Below the pieces are notes generated by a model that ran no database searches, was not told the DNA's origin, and saw only the letters and a program-made list of their open reading frames with translations. Positions 50,862 to 58,683 of a DNA stretch of 64,000 bases are shown one piece after another. The DNA is from Myxococcus stipitatus. GTDB lineage: Bacteria; Myxococcota; Myxococcia; Myxococcales; Myxococcaceae. Position numbers and translations under genes: made by a program. How positions within the stretch are numbered: the stretch's first letter is position 1; each line of letters begins with the position of its first letter. The DNA is taken from assembly GCF_021412625.1 (NCBI RefSeq), contig NZ_JAKCFI010000015.1:124001-188000 (forward strand), in the 5' to 3' direction.

Positions 50862-51437
50862 TCACTCGTCTGCGACATCCGCCACGCGCGGCAGGTCCGG
50901 GCCGCAGGCGCAGTCCACGCAGCCGTGGGTGCAGCAGGTGCCGCACAGCGCGATGAGCCGCTTGCCCAGCGCCTGCCTCGCCCGGTGCAGGCGCACCGCC
51001 GCGTTGTTCGCGGTGAGCCCCTCCTGCCGCGCGAAGGCGGCCACGGGCGTGCCCTTCAGGTCCACCGCCTGGAGGATGGCCGCGTACTCGGGCTTCAGCG
51101 TGCCCGCCAACCCCGCCACGCACGCGCACACGGAGGACTCCCAGGCCCCCACGTCCTCGGTGGAGCGAGGCGCGTCCGCCGCCTCCACCTCCAGCGCGCG
51201 CTCCTCGCGAGCCGCGCGCCGGTGACGGTCCACCAGCACGTTGCGCAGCAGGCGGTAGAACCACGCGACGGCGCTCTCCTCGTCGCGCAACCCGCCGCCC
51301 TTCTCCAGCCCCCGCACCAGGGCGAGCTGGAGCACCTCCTCCGCCTCCTCCGGACTGCCCACGCGCGGCGCGAGGAAGGCGAGGAACCGGCGACGCTGCG
51401 CCACCAACTCCTCGATGACCCGTGGCTCCAGCCCCAT
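50862..51437 (-). CDS. ECF sigma factor with Cys-rich C-terminal tail (CorE-like)
   Basis: 191 aa from ATG 51437 (MGLEPRVIEELVAQRRRFLA). Region 2 (FLAPRVGSPEEAEEVLQLAL, AWFYRLLRNVLVDRHRRAAR) and region 4 (LKPEYAAILQAVDLKGTPVA, NNAAVRLHRARQALGKRLIA) are clear. After region 4 comes a Cys cluster, CGTCCTHGCVDCACG (Cys in five to six positions plus His). Such a tail defines the CorE-like group known from Myxococcus xanthus, where the Cys-rich domain senses copper or cadmium/zinc and replaces an anti-sigma factor. None is encoded nearby here. It follows the Rieske gene by 8 nt. Metal specificity cannot be read from sequence. Confidence 0.88.
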   Translation of the reverse strand: MGLEPRVIEELVAQRRRFLAFLAPRVGSPEEAEEVLQLALVRGLEKGGGLRDEESAVAWFYRLLRNVLVDRHRRAAREERALEVEAADAPRSTEDVGAWESSVCACVAGLAGTLKPEYAAILQAVDLKGTPVAAFARQEGLTANNAAVRLHRARQALGKRLIALCGTCCTHGCVDCACGPDLPRVADVADE

Positions 51438-51445
51438 GACGTCGC

Positions 51446-52501
51446 TCAGCCGCCCACGGCCTCGCGCACCAGCGGGACCGCGGCGGGCTCGGACACCTCG
51501 ACGGCGCCGTGCCGGAAGTAGATGCGCTCCATCAACCGGCGCTGGTGGACCAGGGGCTTGTCGTACTTGTCCAGCCGCATGCCCTTGTGGCTGTACGGCG
51601 TGTCCGCGACCGTGGGGATGAAGCGCGCGTCGTCCCGCACCTCCCACCGCGTCAGGAGCATGGCCACCCGGGCCGACGCCGGCAGCAACGGCCGCAGCAT
51701 CGGGACGGGGGTGCGCAGGAACGAGAAGACATGCAGCCGCGTCGTCGTCGCCGTCTCCGGCACGAAGAAGATGTTGGCGCGGGTGATGAAGGGACGCTGC
51801 TTGCCGTCCGGCGTCTCCCAGCTCACCGTGTACCGCGCGTGCACGGGGTCGAAGCGGACGACCCACTCGTTGCGGAACCGGTCGCCGTCGCGCACGCCGA
51901 GCAGCTTCATCAGCGGCGCGGGCCGCTGCGGCGCCAGATAGCTCACCTCCGTGCGGTCCTCGAGGTTGCGCGCCTCGAACGCCACCTCGCTCGCGTGCGG
52001 GTCGTCCCACCCCAGGCGCGTGTGGACGTAGGGCGTGTGCTCGTCCTCGCTGAAGTTGTCGAGCGCGACGTGCAGCGGCGCCTCGAACAGCGTGGAGAAG
52101 CTGCCGCCGAAGACGTAGTCCTCGCCGCCCAGCTCGGGCATCGCGGACTCGGGCGTGTCCCGGTGCGCCAGCCACAGATAGCCGTGGCGCTCCACCACCT
52201 GGAAGCTCTTCACGTCACAATGTCGCAGGTCCGGCTGGCTGGGATTGGCGCCATGCCCCTGCGCATCGAAGCGCCACCCATGGTACGGGCACTGGAGCCG
52301 GCCATCCGCGCGGACCTTGCCCTTGGACAGCGGCGCGAACCGGTGGGGACAGGCATCCGCGAGCGCGGCGGGACGCCCCGTGGCGTCACGGAAGAGGGCG
52401 TAGGAGAAGCCCGCCACCTGCACTCGCACGGGCTTCTTTCCGAGCGCACGGGCTGGGAGCACGGGATGAAAATGCCGGATGACGTCGGACGGTGGCTCCA
52501 T
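51446..52501 (-). CDS. Rieske-type aromatic-ring-hydroxylating oxygenase
   Basis: 351 aa. The [2Fe-2S] Rieske motifs are CPHRFAPLSKG (C-x-H) and CPYHGWRFD (C-x2-H), residues ~50-78. The mononuclear iron site lies in the catalytic domain: DNFSEDEHTPYVH (residues ~146-158). The protein resembles one-component oxygenase alpha subunits such as vanillate demethylase or the sterol/ring-cleaving Rieske type; the substrate is unknown. It needs a reductase encoded elsewhere. The order HAD phosphatase - Rieske - sigma - methyltransferase on one strand with gaps of 22, 8 and 124 nt suggests an operon. Confidence 0.9.
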   Translation of the reverse strand: MEPPSDVIRHFHPVLPARALGKKPVRVQVAGFSYALFRDATGRPAALADACPHRFAPLSKGKVRADGRLQCPYHGWRFDAQGHGANPSQPDLRHCDVKSFQVVERHGYLWLAHRDTPESAMPELGGEDYVFGGSFSTLFEAPLHVALDNFSEDEHTPYVHTRLGWDDPHASEVAFEARNLEDRTEVSYLAPQRPAPLMKLLGVRDGDRFRNEWVVRFDPVHARYTVSWETPDGKQRPFITRANIFFVPETATTTRLHVFSFLRTPVPMLRPLLPASARVAMLLTRWEVRDDARFIPTVADTPYSHKGMRLDKYDKPLVHQRRLMERIYFRHGAVEVSEPAAVPLVREAVGG

Positions 52502-52523
52502 ACCTGGTGAGTATATCCAGGAC

Positions 52524-53183
52524 TCATGCCAGGGGAGGGAGCAGCTCCACCAGCCGTGTCAGGTCCGCCTGGAGCTCGTCGGGGGATTCCCCCCTCAGCT
52601 CCTCGACGGGATGCGTGCCCCAGGTGACCGCGTAGGTGCGCAACCCCGCGGCCCGGCCCGCCCGCAGGTCCAGGGTCGTATCCCCCACCATCCACAATCC
52701 TTGCGTCCCCAACGCAGAAAGTGCGCGCAGCAGCACGTCGGGTGCGGGTTTATGGGGGAAGTCATCGGTGCCCTGCACGTGGTGCAGGAGCCCACCCAGG
52801 CCCACCGCGTCCACGAAGCGCCGGGCCATGTCGCTGCGCTTGGTGGTGGCGACGGACAGCAGATAGCCGCGCTCGCGCAGCGTCCCCAGGGCCTCCACCA
52901 CGCCGGGATAGGGGCGCGAGCGGTTGAGGAAGTTGCGCGGGTAGTGCTCGCGGTACACGGCGCAGAGCGCCGGCACGTGGGGCTCCGGAGCGAACTGCCG
53001 ATACATGACGTCCAGCGGGTGACCGATGTGGGCTCGCACCTGCGCGTAGGTGGGCGCCGGCAGTCGCAGCGCGGGGAACGCCATCAAGAAGGTGTCGATG
53101 ATGTCCGGCAGCGAATCCACCAGCGTGCCATCGAGGTCGAAGAGGATTCCACGGAGGTCGTTGCGAGGCATGCCAGCGTGCAT
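52524..53183 (-). CDS. HAD-family phosphatase (phosphoglycolate-phosphatase-like)
   Basis: 219 aa from ATG 53183 (MHAGMPRNDLRGILFDLDGT); ATG 53171 is also possible. HAD motifs: I FDLDGTLVDS, II SVATTKRSD, III HKPAPDVLL (Lys), IV VGDTTLDLRAGRAAGL. A helical cap lies between I and II (~residues 20-90). This is the Gph/PGP-type subfamily that dephosphorylates small phosphometabolites. It heads the four-gene run with the Rieske and sigma genes and is divergent from the DUF3943 gene. Confidence 0.88.
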   Translation of the reverse strand: MHAGMPRNDLRGILFDLDGTLVDSLPDIIDTFLMAFPALRLPAPTYAQVRAHIGHPLDVMYRQFAPEPHVPALCAVYREHYPRNFLNRSRPYPGVVEALGTLRERGYLLSVATTKRSDMARRFVDAVGLGGLLHHVQGTDDFPHKPAPDVLLRALSALGTQGLWMVGDTTLDLRAGRAAGLRTYAVTWGTHPVEELRGESPDELQADLTRLVELLPPLA

Positions 53184-53336
53184 ACGTCGTCCAGTCCACA
53201 CATGCACGGCCCGAACGTGCCCCACCGGGCGGAGCCGCGCCCCCTGCCTGCCCCTCCCCCCGAGCCGGGGGCGCCAAGGGGCGCCTGGGTGCCTACCCTG
53301 GGAGCGCGTGGTGGATGACCACGATGGGGCGGGTGG

Positions 53337-54785
53337 ATGCGAGGGAGGTGGTCGCGCGCAACGGGACGCTGCACTCATGGGCCGCGCCGCGGCGCCCCCC
53401 CACGCTCCTCGCGCTCCCTGCTGGCGGGGCTCCTCCTCGTCGCCCTGAGCGCGCACGCCGAGGAGGTGGAGGAGGAGCCTCCCCATCCCGAGGACGCGCC
53501 CACCGTCGAGTCCGCGAGGGAGGAGCCACCCGAAGCCCACCCCTGGCTCGCGCTGGGCGAGGTCACCGCCATCAACCTCGCCGTCTGGCTCTACGACCGG
53601 ACCATCGGCCAGAAGGAGTGGTCCCGCGTCACCGTCGACTCGTGGGCCCGCAACCTGCGCACGGGCTTCGTCTGGGACGCGGATGACTTCTCCGCCAACC
53701 AGTTCGCGCACCCGTACCACGGCGGCCTCTACTACACGGCCGCGCGCGACAACGGGCTGCCCTTCGTGGCGTGCCTGCCCTTCACGCTGTTGGGAAGCGC
53801 GCAGTGGGAGCTGTTCGCGGAGACGGAGCCCCCCTCCACCAACGACCTCATCAACACCTCCATCGGCGGCATGGCCATGGGCGAGGTGCTGTACCGGCTG
53901 TCCAGCATGGTGCTCGACACGGAGGCCACCGGGAGCGAACGCTTCGCGCGCGAGCTGCTGGGGGCGGCGCTCAGCCCCGTGCGCGGCTTCAACCGGCTGG
54001 TGCGCGGCGACTCCTTCCGCCAGGAGCCTCGGCCCGCGGACTGGACGCCCCGGGAGTTCGCCGGCTGGGGCACCCTGGGCTACCTCAACCTGGGCAACGG
54101 CAATCTCCTGCGCGAACCCAAGAACCAGTTCTTCGCCCAGCTCTCCCTGCGCTACGGCAACGCCTTCACCGGGGACCTCCGCCACCCGTTCGACGCGTTC
54201 GAGGGACACGTCCAGTTCACCACCCGCGAGAACAGCCTCATCAGCCACGCCCGGTTGTCGGGGGTGCTGGTGGCGCAATCCCTGCGGCGGTCCGACACGG
54301 ACAGCCTGCGGCTGGGGCTCTTCCAGCAACTCAGTTACGTGGACACGCTCGCCTACGAGGTGGGCGGCCAATCCCTGGCGGCCGTCCTCATGCAGCAGCA
54401 TCAGCTGTCCCGCCACACCCTGCTGAAGTCCTCGCTCGGGCTGGAGGGACACATCCTCATGGGCATCTCCAGCGAGCACTCCGGCAGCGAGGGGCGCAAC
54501 TACGACTACGGCCCCGGCGTGGGGCTGGAGGCGCGGCTCATCTACGGGCGGGAGTCCTGGGACATCATCACCCTCGAGCTCGGCGTGGCGCGCGTGGTCA
54601 TCCTGGACGGCTCCGGCGGCACGCACCAGGTGCACACCGGGCGGCTGCTGATGGACTTCCCCGTGGTCGACCGGCTGGGCCTCGGCACGGAGCTGAACGT
54701 CTTCCAGCGCTTCAGCCGCTTCGACCACTTCCCGGACGTGAAGAAGGAGACCTACGAGCTGCGCGTCTTCCTCTCCATCCATTGA
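53337..54785 (+). CDS. DUF3943 outer-membrane-type protein
   Basis: 482 aa from ATG 53337, although an internal start closer to the signal peptide (SLLAGLLLVALSAHA, residues ~27-41) is possible. The mature part opens with an acidic stretch (EEVEEEPPHPEDAP). The DUF3943 signature covers residues ~105-225 (DDFSANQFAHPYHGGLYYTA, SSMVLDTEATG). The second half is beta-strand rich with alternating aromatic residues (QFFAQLSLRYGNAFTG, VGLEARLIYGRESWDIITLE) and ends with ELRVFLSIH, consistent with a beta-barrel. Exported; no enzymatic motif. Its own promoter should lie in the divergent gap to the HAD gene. Confidence 0.82.
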   Translation: MRGRWSRATGRCTHGPRRGAPPRSSRSLLAGLLLVALSAHAEEVEEEPPHPEDAPTVESAREEPPEAHPWLALGEVTAINLAVWLYDRTIGQKEWSRVTVDSWARNLRTGFVWDADDFSANQFAHPYHGGLYYTAARDNGLPFVACLPFTLLGSAQWELFAETEPPSTNDLINTSIGGMAMGEVLYRLSSMVLDTEATGSERFARELLGAALSPVRGFNRLVRGDSFRQEPRPADWTPREFAGWGTLGYLNLGNGNLLREPKNQFFAQLSLRYGNAFTGDLRHPFDAFEGHVQFTTRENSLISHARLSGVLVAQSLRRSDTDSLRLGLFQQLSYVDTLAYEVGGQSLAAVLMQQHQLSRHTLLKSSLGLEGHILMGISSEHSGSEGRNYDYGPGVGLEARLIYGRESWDIITLELGVARVVILDGSGGTHQVHTGRLLMDFPVVDRLGLGTELNVFQRFSRFDHFPDVKKETYELRVFLSIH

Positions 54786-54827
54786 CGCGCCCAGGCCATC
54801 TCGCCGCGTTCCGGGTAACCTCCGCCC

Positions 54828-55580
54828 ATGCCTGACTCCGACATCCAGCAGGCGCTGGAGTCCATCACCGCGCGGTATGCCGAGGCGCTCGGCTCCGGCG
54901 CGTTCCTGCGGTGCTCGTTCTTCGTGAACGAGAAGGGCCACTTCAGCTTCCAGCGTCAGGTCTTCGACGAGAGCGGGAAGCTCGTCGGCGGCTGTCAGCA
55001 CAGCTGGCTCGGCCCGGTCGAGCGGTTCGACCCCCGCGCCCCGCGCATGGCCGCCTTCCTGGCGGCCCACATGCGGCTGGCCCGGCAGCTGGTGGACCTG
55101 AACCTCGCCGACAGCGGGCTGGTGGACGAAGCCTTCGTCATCGACCTCCTGGACGACGAACCCCAGCTCCAGACCGCCGAGGACTTCCTGCGCGCCATCA
55201 AGGACCACATCCGCTTCGACATCCACACCGTGCCCGAACCGGCCTCCCGGCGCGCGAGGAGGACCATCCACCAGGAGAGGAAGGGCCCCCAGCCGGACCT
55301 GTTCACCCTCCTCGAGTGCGTCACCCCCGACGAGATGGAGCTCGAGGAGGTGCTCGAGGAGGTCGACGACGAGCTGTCCGCCCTGCCGCCCGAGCAGCGG
55401 CCCCACATCACGCCCTGGCTCGTCGCCACGTTCGACCTGCTGAGCAACCCGCGAGGCGGAGACACCCAGGTCCGGCACAAGGGGCGCCGCGTCTACTACA
55501 AGCGCGCCATGGCGGAGGCGCTCGGCCGGTTCTACGAGCGGTGGAACGGCATCCCCCTCATCCCGCTCGACGAGATGTAG
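54828..55580 (+). CDS. Hypothetical protein, first of a tandem pair
   Basis: 250 aa. Soluble and acidic, with no signal peptide. It begins MPDSDIQQALESITARYAEA. It has a beta segment (FLRCSFFVNEKGHFSFQRQV), a central signature QTAEDFLRAIKDHIRFDIH, and a C-terminal WNGIPLIPLDEM. It is about half identical to the next gene at the protein level. I do not recognise the family. The pair is likely co-transcribed: the gap is 67 nt. Highly acidic cytoplasmic duplicates of this kind are often stress- or partner-binding proteins; no evidence here decides. Confidence 0.75.
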   Translation: MPDSDIQQALESITARYAEALGSGAFLRCSFFVNEKGHFSFQRQVFDESGKLVGGCQHSWLGPVERFDPRAPRMAAFLAAHMRLARQLVDLNLADSGLVDEAFVIDLLDDEPQLQTAEDFLRAIKDHIRFDIHTVPEPASRRARRTIHQERKGPQPDLFTLLECVTPDEMELEEVLEEVDDELSALPPEQRPHITPWLVATFDLLSNPRGGDTQVRHKGRRVYYKRAMAEALGRFYERWNGIPLIPLDEM

Positions 55581-55647
55581 GGGCCTCGTCGGGGACGTGC
55601 AACAAACGACACAGATGCATCTGGATTTCCGTAGCATCCAGACCTCG

Positions 55648-56394
55648 ATGACCACCCCCGACCTCGAGCAGACGCTGGCTTCCCTCGCCGCGCGGTATGC
55701 GGACGTCCTTGGCGCCGATTCGGCCCTCCGCGTCTCTTTCCTCGTCAATGACGACGGCGACCTGTGCGTCAGGCTCCTCGTCTATGACGGCGAGACCCTT
55801 CTCGAGGGGACCGAGTTCTCCTGGGGCAGGCCCCTCGAGCAGCTCGACTTCCAGAGTCCCCGCCTGAACGCGTTCCTGGACGCGCACATCCAGCTGTCGC
55901 GGGAACTGATGGACCTGAACGAGCCCGACAACCCGATGGTGCGGGAGGGCTTCGAGCCCGGCCTCCTGGACGATGACCAGCTCCAGACCGCCGAGGACTT
56001 CCTGCGCGCCATCAAGGACCACCTCCGCTTCGACCTCCACATGGAGCCCGACCCGGAGGCCCGGCACACGCGCTGGAACCTCCAGAAGACCCTGACGGGG
56101 CCCCAGCCGAGCCTGTTCGCCTTGCTGGAGTCCGTCACTCCCGACCAGATGGAGCTCGGGGACGTGCTCGCCAAGGTCCGGGAGGAGCTGGACGCCCTCC
56201 CCGCCGAGCAGCGGGCCGACCTCACCCCCTGGCTCATCACCACCTTCGACAACCTGCTCGGGGCACGCCACCTCGACACGCAGGTCCGGCACAAGGGCAA
56301 GCGCGTCTTCTACAAGGACACGGTGGCCGTGGAGCTGGGACGGTTCTACGAGCAGTGGAACGGCATCCCCCTCGTCCCCACCAGCGAGATGTAG
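55648..56394 (+). CDS. Hypothetical protein, second of a tandem pair
   Basis: 248 aa. Start chosen at ATG 55648 (MTTPDLEQTLASLAARYADV) because it aligns with the paralogue; a GTG at 55597 would extend it by 17 codons. It shares the same layout: ALRVSFLVNDDGDLCVRLLV, QTAEDFLRAIKDHLRFDLH, WNGIPLVPTSEM. One 45-bp stretch is identical in DNA to the first copy (55978-56022 versus 55164-55208), although the proteins differ elsewhere. A 12-bp palindrome (55612-55623) and a 7-bp inverted repeat (55620-55642) lie just before the start. Family unknown. Confidence 0.75.
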   Translation: MTTPDLEQTLASLAARYADVLGADSALRVSFLVNDDGDLCVRLLVYDGETLLEGTEFSWGRPLEQLDFQSPRLNAFLDAHIQLSRELMDLNEPDNPMVREGFEPGLLDDDQLQTAEDFLRAIKDHLRFDLHMEPDPEARHTRWNLQKTLTGPQPSLFALLESVTPDQMELGDVLAKVREELDALPAEQRADLTPWLITTFDNLLGARHLDTQVRHKGKRVFYKDTVAVELGRFYEQWNGIPLVPTSEM

Positions 56395-56474
56395 GTCCGC
56401 CCGCGTCCATCGGGGATGCACGGCAGGCCCCGCGTGAGCACCTTCGGGCCGGCGGCGTGTCGGAGGGAGGGGCC

Positions 56475-57857
56475 ATGGGGCGTGGCATCGGACGTGGGCG
56501 GCTGGGCATCGTTCTCTTGTGGACGCTGTGTGCCCAGGCACCGGCCTGGGCCGCCACCCCGCCTGCCCGGAAGGTGGGCGCCAGCTTCGTGGCGGTGGAC
56601 CTGTCCCGCCCCGCCCCCGGACGCCCACGACACTTCACGCGCGAGTGGTTCGTGAGCCCCACCGGCTCGGACCAGGCGCCAGGCACGAAGCAGGCCCCGT
56701 TCCGCACCATCGGCCGCGCGGTGCGGTCGGCGGGTCCTGGCGAGGCCATCCGCGTCGCCGCGGGTGAGTACGCCGAGGGCATCGTCATCGACGGCGCGGT
56801 GAGGGCCGGGCGCGAGGACGCCCCCATCACCCTGCTGGGCGAGGGCCAGCCGCGCATCGTCCCGGCGAAGGGCGGAGGCACGCTGGTGCAGGTGCGCAAA
56901 CCCCATTGGATTGTCGAGGGCTTCGACCTGGATGTGCGCGGGGAGCCGCGCTTCGCCGTCCTCTTCGCGGGCGACACGCGAGGCGCGGTGCTCGCCAGCT
57001 GCCACATCCACCACGGCTCGCTGGGCGCCGGGGTCGCGACGTTCGGCGGCGCCAGCGACGTGCTCATCACGAACAACCACATCCACCACTTCCACCGCAA
57101 ACCCCGAGGCGACTCGCACGGCGTCGTCGTCCAGGCCACGTCGCGCGACATCACCGTGCGCGGCAACGACATCCACGACAACTCGGGTGACTCCGTGCAG
57201 TGCCTGTTGCCCGACGAGCCAGGGGAGGCCCCCGCGCGCGGCCTCGTCATCGAGGACAACCTGCTGCACGACAACGTCGAGAACGCCGTGGACATCAAGA
57301 CGTGCCGGGACGTCGTCATCCGGCGCAACACGATGCATGGCTTCCGCAAGTCCCCCACGTCCGCGGGCGAGGCCGTGGTCATCCACTACTCCGCGCGCGA
57401 CGTGCGGGTGGAGGACAACCTCGTCTACGACGCGGGCCGGGGCATCGCCGTGGGCGGCTCGCGCGAGGCGGACCAGCCCAGCCCCGTCCAGGTGGTGGTG
57501 CGCGGCAACGTCATCCACGACATCACCCGCGCGGGCGGCAGCGACGGCGCGGGCATCCGCGTGGAGAACTCGCGCGACGTGCGGGTGGAGGGCAACACCA
57601 TCGACCGGACGGAGGGCTACGGGATGATGCTCGGCCTGGGCTCCAACGGCGCGCCCAGCGAGGACCTGACGGTGCGTGGCAACGTCATCCAGGGGCGCCA
57701 CCTGGTGCGCCTGGGCCAGCACCGCCCGGGGTTGAAGATGGGCCGCAACCAGTACGGCCCGGGCGGCCTCTTCAAGGTGGACCCGGAGGAGACCACCAGC
57801 ATCGCCGGCTGGAAGAAGGCCAGCGGCGTCGACCAGGAGTCCACCGAGCTGCGCTGA
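56475..57857 (+). CDS. Secreted parallel beta-helix repeat protein (DUF1565-like)
   Basis: 460 aa from ATG 56475, with GGAGGGAGG upstream. Signal peptide MGRGIGRGRLGIVLLWTLCA ending AWA. Residues ~55-130 are the DUF1565-type start (FVSPTGSDQAPGTKQAPFRT, AGPGEAIRVAAGEYAEGIVI). About ten right-handed beta-helix coils follow (DVLITNNHIHHFH, DITVRGNDIHDNSGDSV, LVIEDNLLHDNVENAVDIKT, VVIRRNTMHGF, VRVEDNLVYDAGRGIAVGGS, VVVRGNVIHDITRAGG, VRVEGNTIDRTEG). This fold occurs in pectate lyases and other polysaccharide-active enzymes, and in adhesins. The catalytic residues are not evident. Converges with the lipoprotein gene across a hairpin. Confidence 0.88.
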   Translation: MGRGIGRGRLGIVLLWTLCAQAPAWAATPPARKVGASFVAVDLSRPAPGRPRHFTREWFVSPTGSDQAPGTKQAPFRTIGRAVRSAGPGEAIRVAAGEYAEGIVIDGAVRAGREDAPITLLGEGQPRIVPAKGGGTLVQVRKPHWIVEGFDLDVRGEPRFAVLFAGDTRGAVLASCHIHHGSLGAGVATFGGASDVLITNNHIHHFHRKPRGDSHGVVVQATSRDITVRGNDIHDNSGDSVQCLLPDEPGEAPARGLVIEDNLLHDNVENAVDIKTCRDVVIRRNTMHGFRKSPTSAGEAVVIHYSARDVRVEDNLVYDAGRGIAVGGSREADQPSPVQVVVRGNVIHDITRAGGSDGAGIRVENSRDVRVEGNTIDRTEGYGMMLGLGSNGAPSEDLTVRGNVIQGRHLVRLGQHRPGLKMGRNQYGPGGLFKVDPEETTSIAGWKKASGVDQESTELR

Positions 57858-57862
57858 CACGC

Positions 57863-57893
57863 CCCTCCGCCCCGGGTGCGCCAGGGCGGAGGG
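57863..57893. terminator. Bidirectional hairpin terminator
   Basis: A perfect 10-bp stem (CCCTCCGCCC 57863-57872, GGGCGGAGGG 57884-57893) with an 11-nt loop between converging genes. No T tract. Confidence 0.7.
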
Positions 57894-57911
57894 ATGTGGC
57901 GCGCCCTGGCG

Positions 57912-58655
57912 TCAGGGCGTCTCGTCGGAGGGCACGTCCCCGGTGAGCACGCAGATGAGCGCCACGGGGTCGCACTTGACGGGGAACAGCGGGTTGATGC
58001 CGGAGCCGCGCAGCCGGCCCACGGAGTAGTCCGGGTACGGGTCGCACTTCGCCTCGTCCGGCTTGCCGCCGGTGGCGCACGTCACCACCGGCCAGATTCC
58101 CTTGGCCTGGTAGAGCGCCGTACAGCCGTTCTCCGTGTAGCTCAGGTCCGCCACGAACTGAGTCCCGGGGATTCCCGGCGTGTTGTAGATGCGCAGGTTG
58201 GACCACTCGTACGCGAAGCTCTGCGCGGGCAGCGTGTCGGTGGCGGGCACGTCCAGCCGCGTGGGCGTCAGCTCCGGCACGGCGCAGAAGTGGTCCGCCC
58301 CCGGCGACTCGGAGGCGAGCGCCCCCACCGAGTACGGCGCGTGCGCCGGGTCCAGGTCCGGCCGCTCCTCGAAGTCCTCCAGCAGCCGCCCCAGCCGCGC
58401 GCTGCGGATGGCGACGGTGTCCGGCGCGTCCGGGTTGGAGCTGTAGTACTTCTGCAGGCCCACCGCCTCCGGGCGGAGCTGGGCGCATTGCATGTCCGGG
58501 TTCTGCCCGGGCAACAACGTGTACACCGTGGCGAACGAGCCGATGGAGCCGTCGCTCACCGCGCGCGCCACCACGCACTGGGCCTCCGGGTCCTCGCCCG
58601 TACAGCCCGCCAGCGCCAGCACCGCGACGCCCAGGCCCATCCAACGCATCGTCAT
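57912..58655 (-). CDS. Lipoprotein co-transcribed with a TonB-dependent receptor
   Basis: 247 aa from ATG 58655 (MTMRWMGLGVAVLALAGC, lipobox LALAGC); the ATG six codons earlier is less likely. The mature protein is beta-rich with about nine Cys (after the lipid Cys) and aromatic residues: CVVARAVSDGSIGSFATVYT, CAQLRPEAVGLQKYYSS, YEWSNLRIYNTPGIPGTQFV, CTALYQAKGIWPVVTC, LFPVKCDPVALICVL. I do not recognise the family. It starts 28 nt after the receptor stop on the same strand, so the pair probably acts together; surface-exposed lipoproteins next to TonB receptors often capture ligand (as SusD-like proteins do), but this one is not SusD. Confidence 0.8.
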   Translation of the reverse strand: MTMRWMGLGVAVLALAGCTGEDPEAQCVVARAVSDGSIGSFATVYTLLPGQNPDMQCAQLRPEAVGLQKYYSSNPDAPDTVAIRSARLGRLLEDFEERPDLDPAHAPYSVGALASESPGADHFCAVPELTPTRLDVPATDTLPAQSFAYEWSNLRIYNTPGIPGTQFVADLSYTENGCTALYQAKGIWPVVTCATGGKPDEAKCDPYPDYSVGRLRGSGINPLFPVKCDPVALICVLTGDVPSDETP

Positions 58656-58683
58656 GTTCCGTTCTCCTCTCATGGTGGCGGGC

